DNA from: Limibacter armeniacum
Lineage (GTDB): Bacteria; Bacteroidota; Bacteroidia; Cytophagales; Flammeovirgaceae
DNA length: 64,000 nucleotides
Direction: 5' to 3'
Assembly (NCBI RefSeq): GCF_036880985.1
Contig: NZ_JBAJNO010000008.1
Span: forward strand, 806,001 to 870,000
Both the position numbers and the translations under genes were made by a program. Of this stretch, positions 62,567-64,000 are shown piece after piece (position 1 is the stretch's first letter; the number at the start of each line of letters is the position of its first letter). The notes beneath the pieces were generated by a model. The model was not told the origin of the DNA. It worked only from the letters and a program-made list of their open reading frames with translations, and ran no database searches.

Positions 62567-64000
62567 ATGACACATAAAGGAATAAAGGGAATATTTTGGG
62601 CAATCTGTCTGCTTGTAGGCTGGAGTTGCTCAGATGATTTTCTCGATAAACGCATACAGGGAAGTATTTCAAATGAGAACTTCCTGCAAAGTGAAGGGGA
62701 TGCCATTAGGGCTACCATTGCCATCTACAACGAATTGTATGAAATCTACGATTCAGATTGGCTGATAGGAGACATCGCATCGGACTTGGCAGACAAGGGC
62801 AGTAGTTCTGGTGATGACGGAGGTGGTTTTATTGAAGTAGATAACTTTCCTATTGGCGTAAACAATGGCAGACCAAGACAATGGTGGGAAGGAAATTACA
62901 GAGGAATAAACCGAGCCAATCAGGTTATAAACCGTGTTCCGGATATAGAGATGGATGAAGCAACACAATCCATGTTGCTAGGAGAAGCAAAGTTTCTTAG
63001 GGGACTGTTTTACTTTAACCTTGCCACAACATTCGGAGGTGTTCCTATCTATACAGAGCTTCCAGATAAGGACTTGCCTATACGTCCAAGAGCTTCACTG
63101 GAAGAAGTCTATGATGTAATAATCGGTGATCTGCGAGAGGCTGAAACGTTACTTCCTCCAGTAGGAGGCGAAGGTTATGAGCAGCCAAGGGCGTCCAGAG
63201 GTGCAGCACAAGCTATGCTAGCCAAAACTTATTTGTATATGCAAAACTATGACAGTGCAGCCTTTTATGCAGAGGAAGTAATCAACTCTGGAAATTATGC
63301 CTTGATAGATGATTATAAGGAAGTTTGGCGACAGGAATCAGAATTGGGTAGTGAATCTGTATTTTCTGTGGCACAGGCAGCGAACCCCGGAGAAAATACT
63401 TCCGGAAACTGGACCCTGTTTCAAGGGGTAAGAGGACGTTTCAATAAAGGGTTTGGGTTTAATAGCCCTTCGGAAGTTTTACAGGATGACTATGAGTCAG
63501 GTGATCCCCGTTTGGATGCAACTGTATTGTATATAGCTGAGACTGTACTGGATCGTAAACAGGAGATATCACCAGAAGATGCCGCTGCTGGTGATTTTGA
63601 AACCATACCACCTGCGGAGTTTGGGCTTTTTACATTCAACCAAAAAGCATATGTAGAAACAAAAGATAGGGTGCAGCTAAATGATTTCAGCCCAAAAAAT
63701 ATCCGGTTGATTCGATATGCAGATGTGTTGCTGATAGCCGCTGAAGCATTGAATGAAACAGGAAACAGTGGCGATGCCCTTGTTTATTTGAATCAGGTAA
63801 GAGAACGGGCACGTAACTCATCTCCATTAAGTGTGGATTTAGGAGTTGCCTTACAAAACCTGAATGATTCCATACGAAATGCATTAGGTACAGATGAAAG
63901 CTTAAATGGTGTAGTGGTCAGAAGGGTTTACAGTGGCAGTAATGCAGAGACGGCAGGCTTGAACAGCTTTGTCATGAACTACTTTGATGTCGGTATGGGA
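62567..64000 (+). CDS. SusD/RagB-family nutrient-binding lipoprotein, 5' part
   Basis: The first 478 residues are in the window and the frame is open to the edge. The lipobox ends at C21 (LVGWSC), with SDDFLDK following, as in SusD. EGDAIRATIAIYNELYEIYD, WWEGNYRGINRANQVINRV and GEAKFLRGLFYFNLATTFGGVPIY are the conserved helical repeats. RPRASLEEVYDVIIGDLREAETLLP and RASRGAAQAMLAKTYLYMQ (TPR-like core) and NIRLIRYADVLLIAAEALNETG confirm the family. It lies 49 bases downstream of susC, so the two form the usual pair. Specific glycan unknown. Confidence 0.95.
   Translation, partial: MTHKGIKGIFWAICLLVGWSCSDDFLDKRIQGSISNENFLQSEGDAIRATIAIYNELYEIYDSDWLIGDIASDLADKGSSSGDDGGGFIEVDNFPIGVNNGRPRQWWEGNYRGINRANQVINRVPDIEMDEATQSMLLGEAKFLRGLFYFNLATTFGGVPIYTELPDKDLPIRPRASLEEVYDVIIGDLREAETLLPPVGGEGYEQPRASRGAAQAMLAKTYLYMQNYDSAAFYAEEVINSGNYALIDDYKEVWRQESELGSESVFSVAQAANPGENTSGNWTLFQGVRGRFNKGFGFNSPSEVLQDDYESGDPRLDATVLYIAETVLDRKQEISPEDAAAGDFETIPPAEFGLFTFNQKAYVETKDRVQLNDFSPKNIRLIRYADVLLIAAEALNETGNSGDALVYLNQVRERARNSSPLSVDLGVALQNLNDSIRNALGTDESLNGVVVRRVYSGSNAETAGLNSFVMNYFDVGMG

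Overview
The window comes from a member of the Bacteroidetes, most likely a marine or aquatic gliding-type lineage in or near the Cytophagales. The evidence is: a SusC/SusD pair; three secreted proteins with type IX secretion (T9SS) C-terminal sorting domains; a type III glutamine synthetase; a six-gene alternative complex III operon; an LPS heptose epimerase (outer membrane); and two promoters with the Bacteroidetes TTTG-N19/20-TAnnTTTG pattern. I cannot name the species.

Layout. 1-5 kb: 3' end of a nucleoside transporter, a nucleotide-sugar epimerase, a 49-residue PspC-like protein, and feoA-feoB. 5-9.1 kb: topoisomerase III and an intact IS4-family element with a perfect 9-bp target duplication. 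9.1-13.2 kb: cupin and alpha/beta hydrolase pair, an M48/TPR protease, and a frameshifted membrane LytTR regulator. 13.3-14.7 kb: an IS3-family element. 14.7-17.5 kb: a PIF1-like helicase and an M48 lipoprotein. 18-23.5 kb: nitrogen assimilation (amt, a porin, glnN). 23.5-32.4 kb: three tandem paralogous modular T9SS cargo proteins. 32.8-33.2 kb: three identical tRNA-Cys genes behind a good promoter. 33.6-42.8 kb: actABCDEF, with cysteine-rich haem and Fe-S subunits. 42.9-45.7 kb: an extradiol dioxygenase and a MuiA-like protein carrying a SusC-type inserted domain. 45.8-49.5 kb: an unrecognised envelope cluster (lipoprotein, barrel, split secreted protein). 49.8-59 kb: envelope and metabolic genes (FadL-like barrel, NRDE, MBL hydrolase, PorT-like barrel, FAD oxidoreductase, MurG-like glycosyltransferase, heptose epimerase, lipoprotein lipase). 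59.4-64 kb: a SusC/SusD polysaccharide-utilisation pair, with SusD cut by the window end.

How the genes work together. The act operon should carry electrons from quinol to cytochrome c or an oxidase; no oxidase genes follow it here. Amt, porin and glnN look like ammonium uptake and assimilation. The three T9SS paralogues are built of seven (or six) modules of about 110-130 residues and are the least explained part of the window. The cluster at 45.8-49.5 kb is the second.

Three reading-frame breaks (LytTR regulator, IS3 orfA, split secreted gene) can each be repaired by a one-base change in a C-run. That points either to homopolymer sequencing error or to slippage. A family of short palindromes occupies two act intercistronic gaps and one convergent intergenic gap. 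No CRISPR array, prophage or recognisable defence system was seen.
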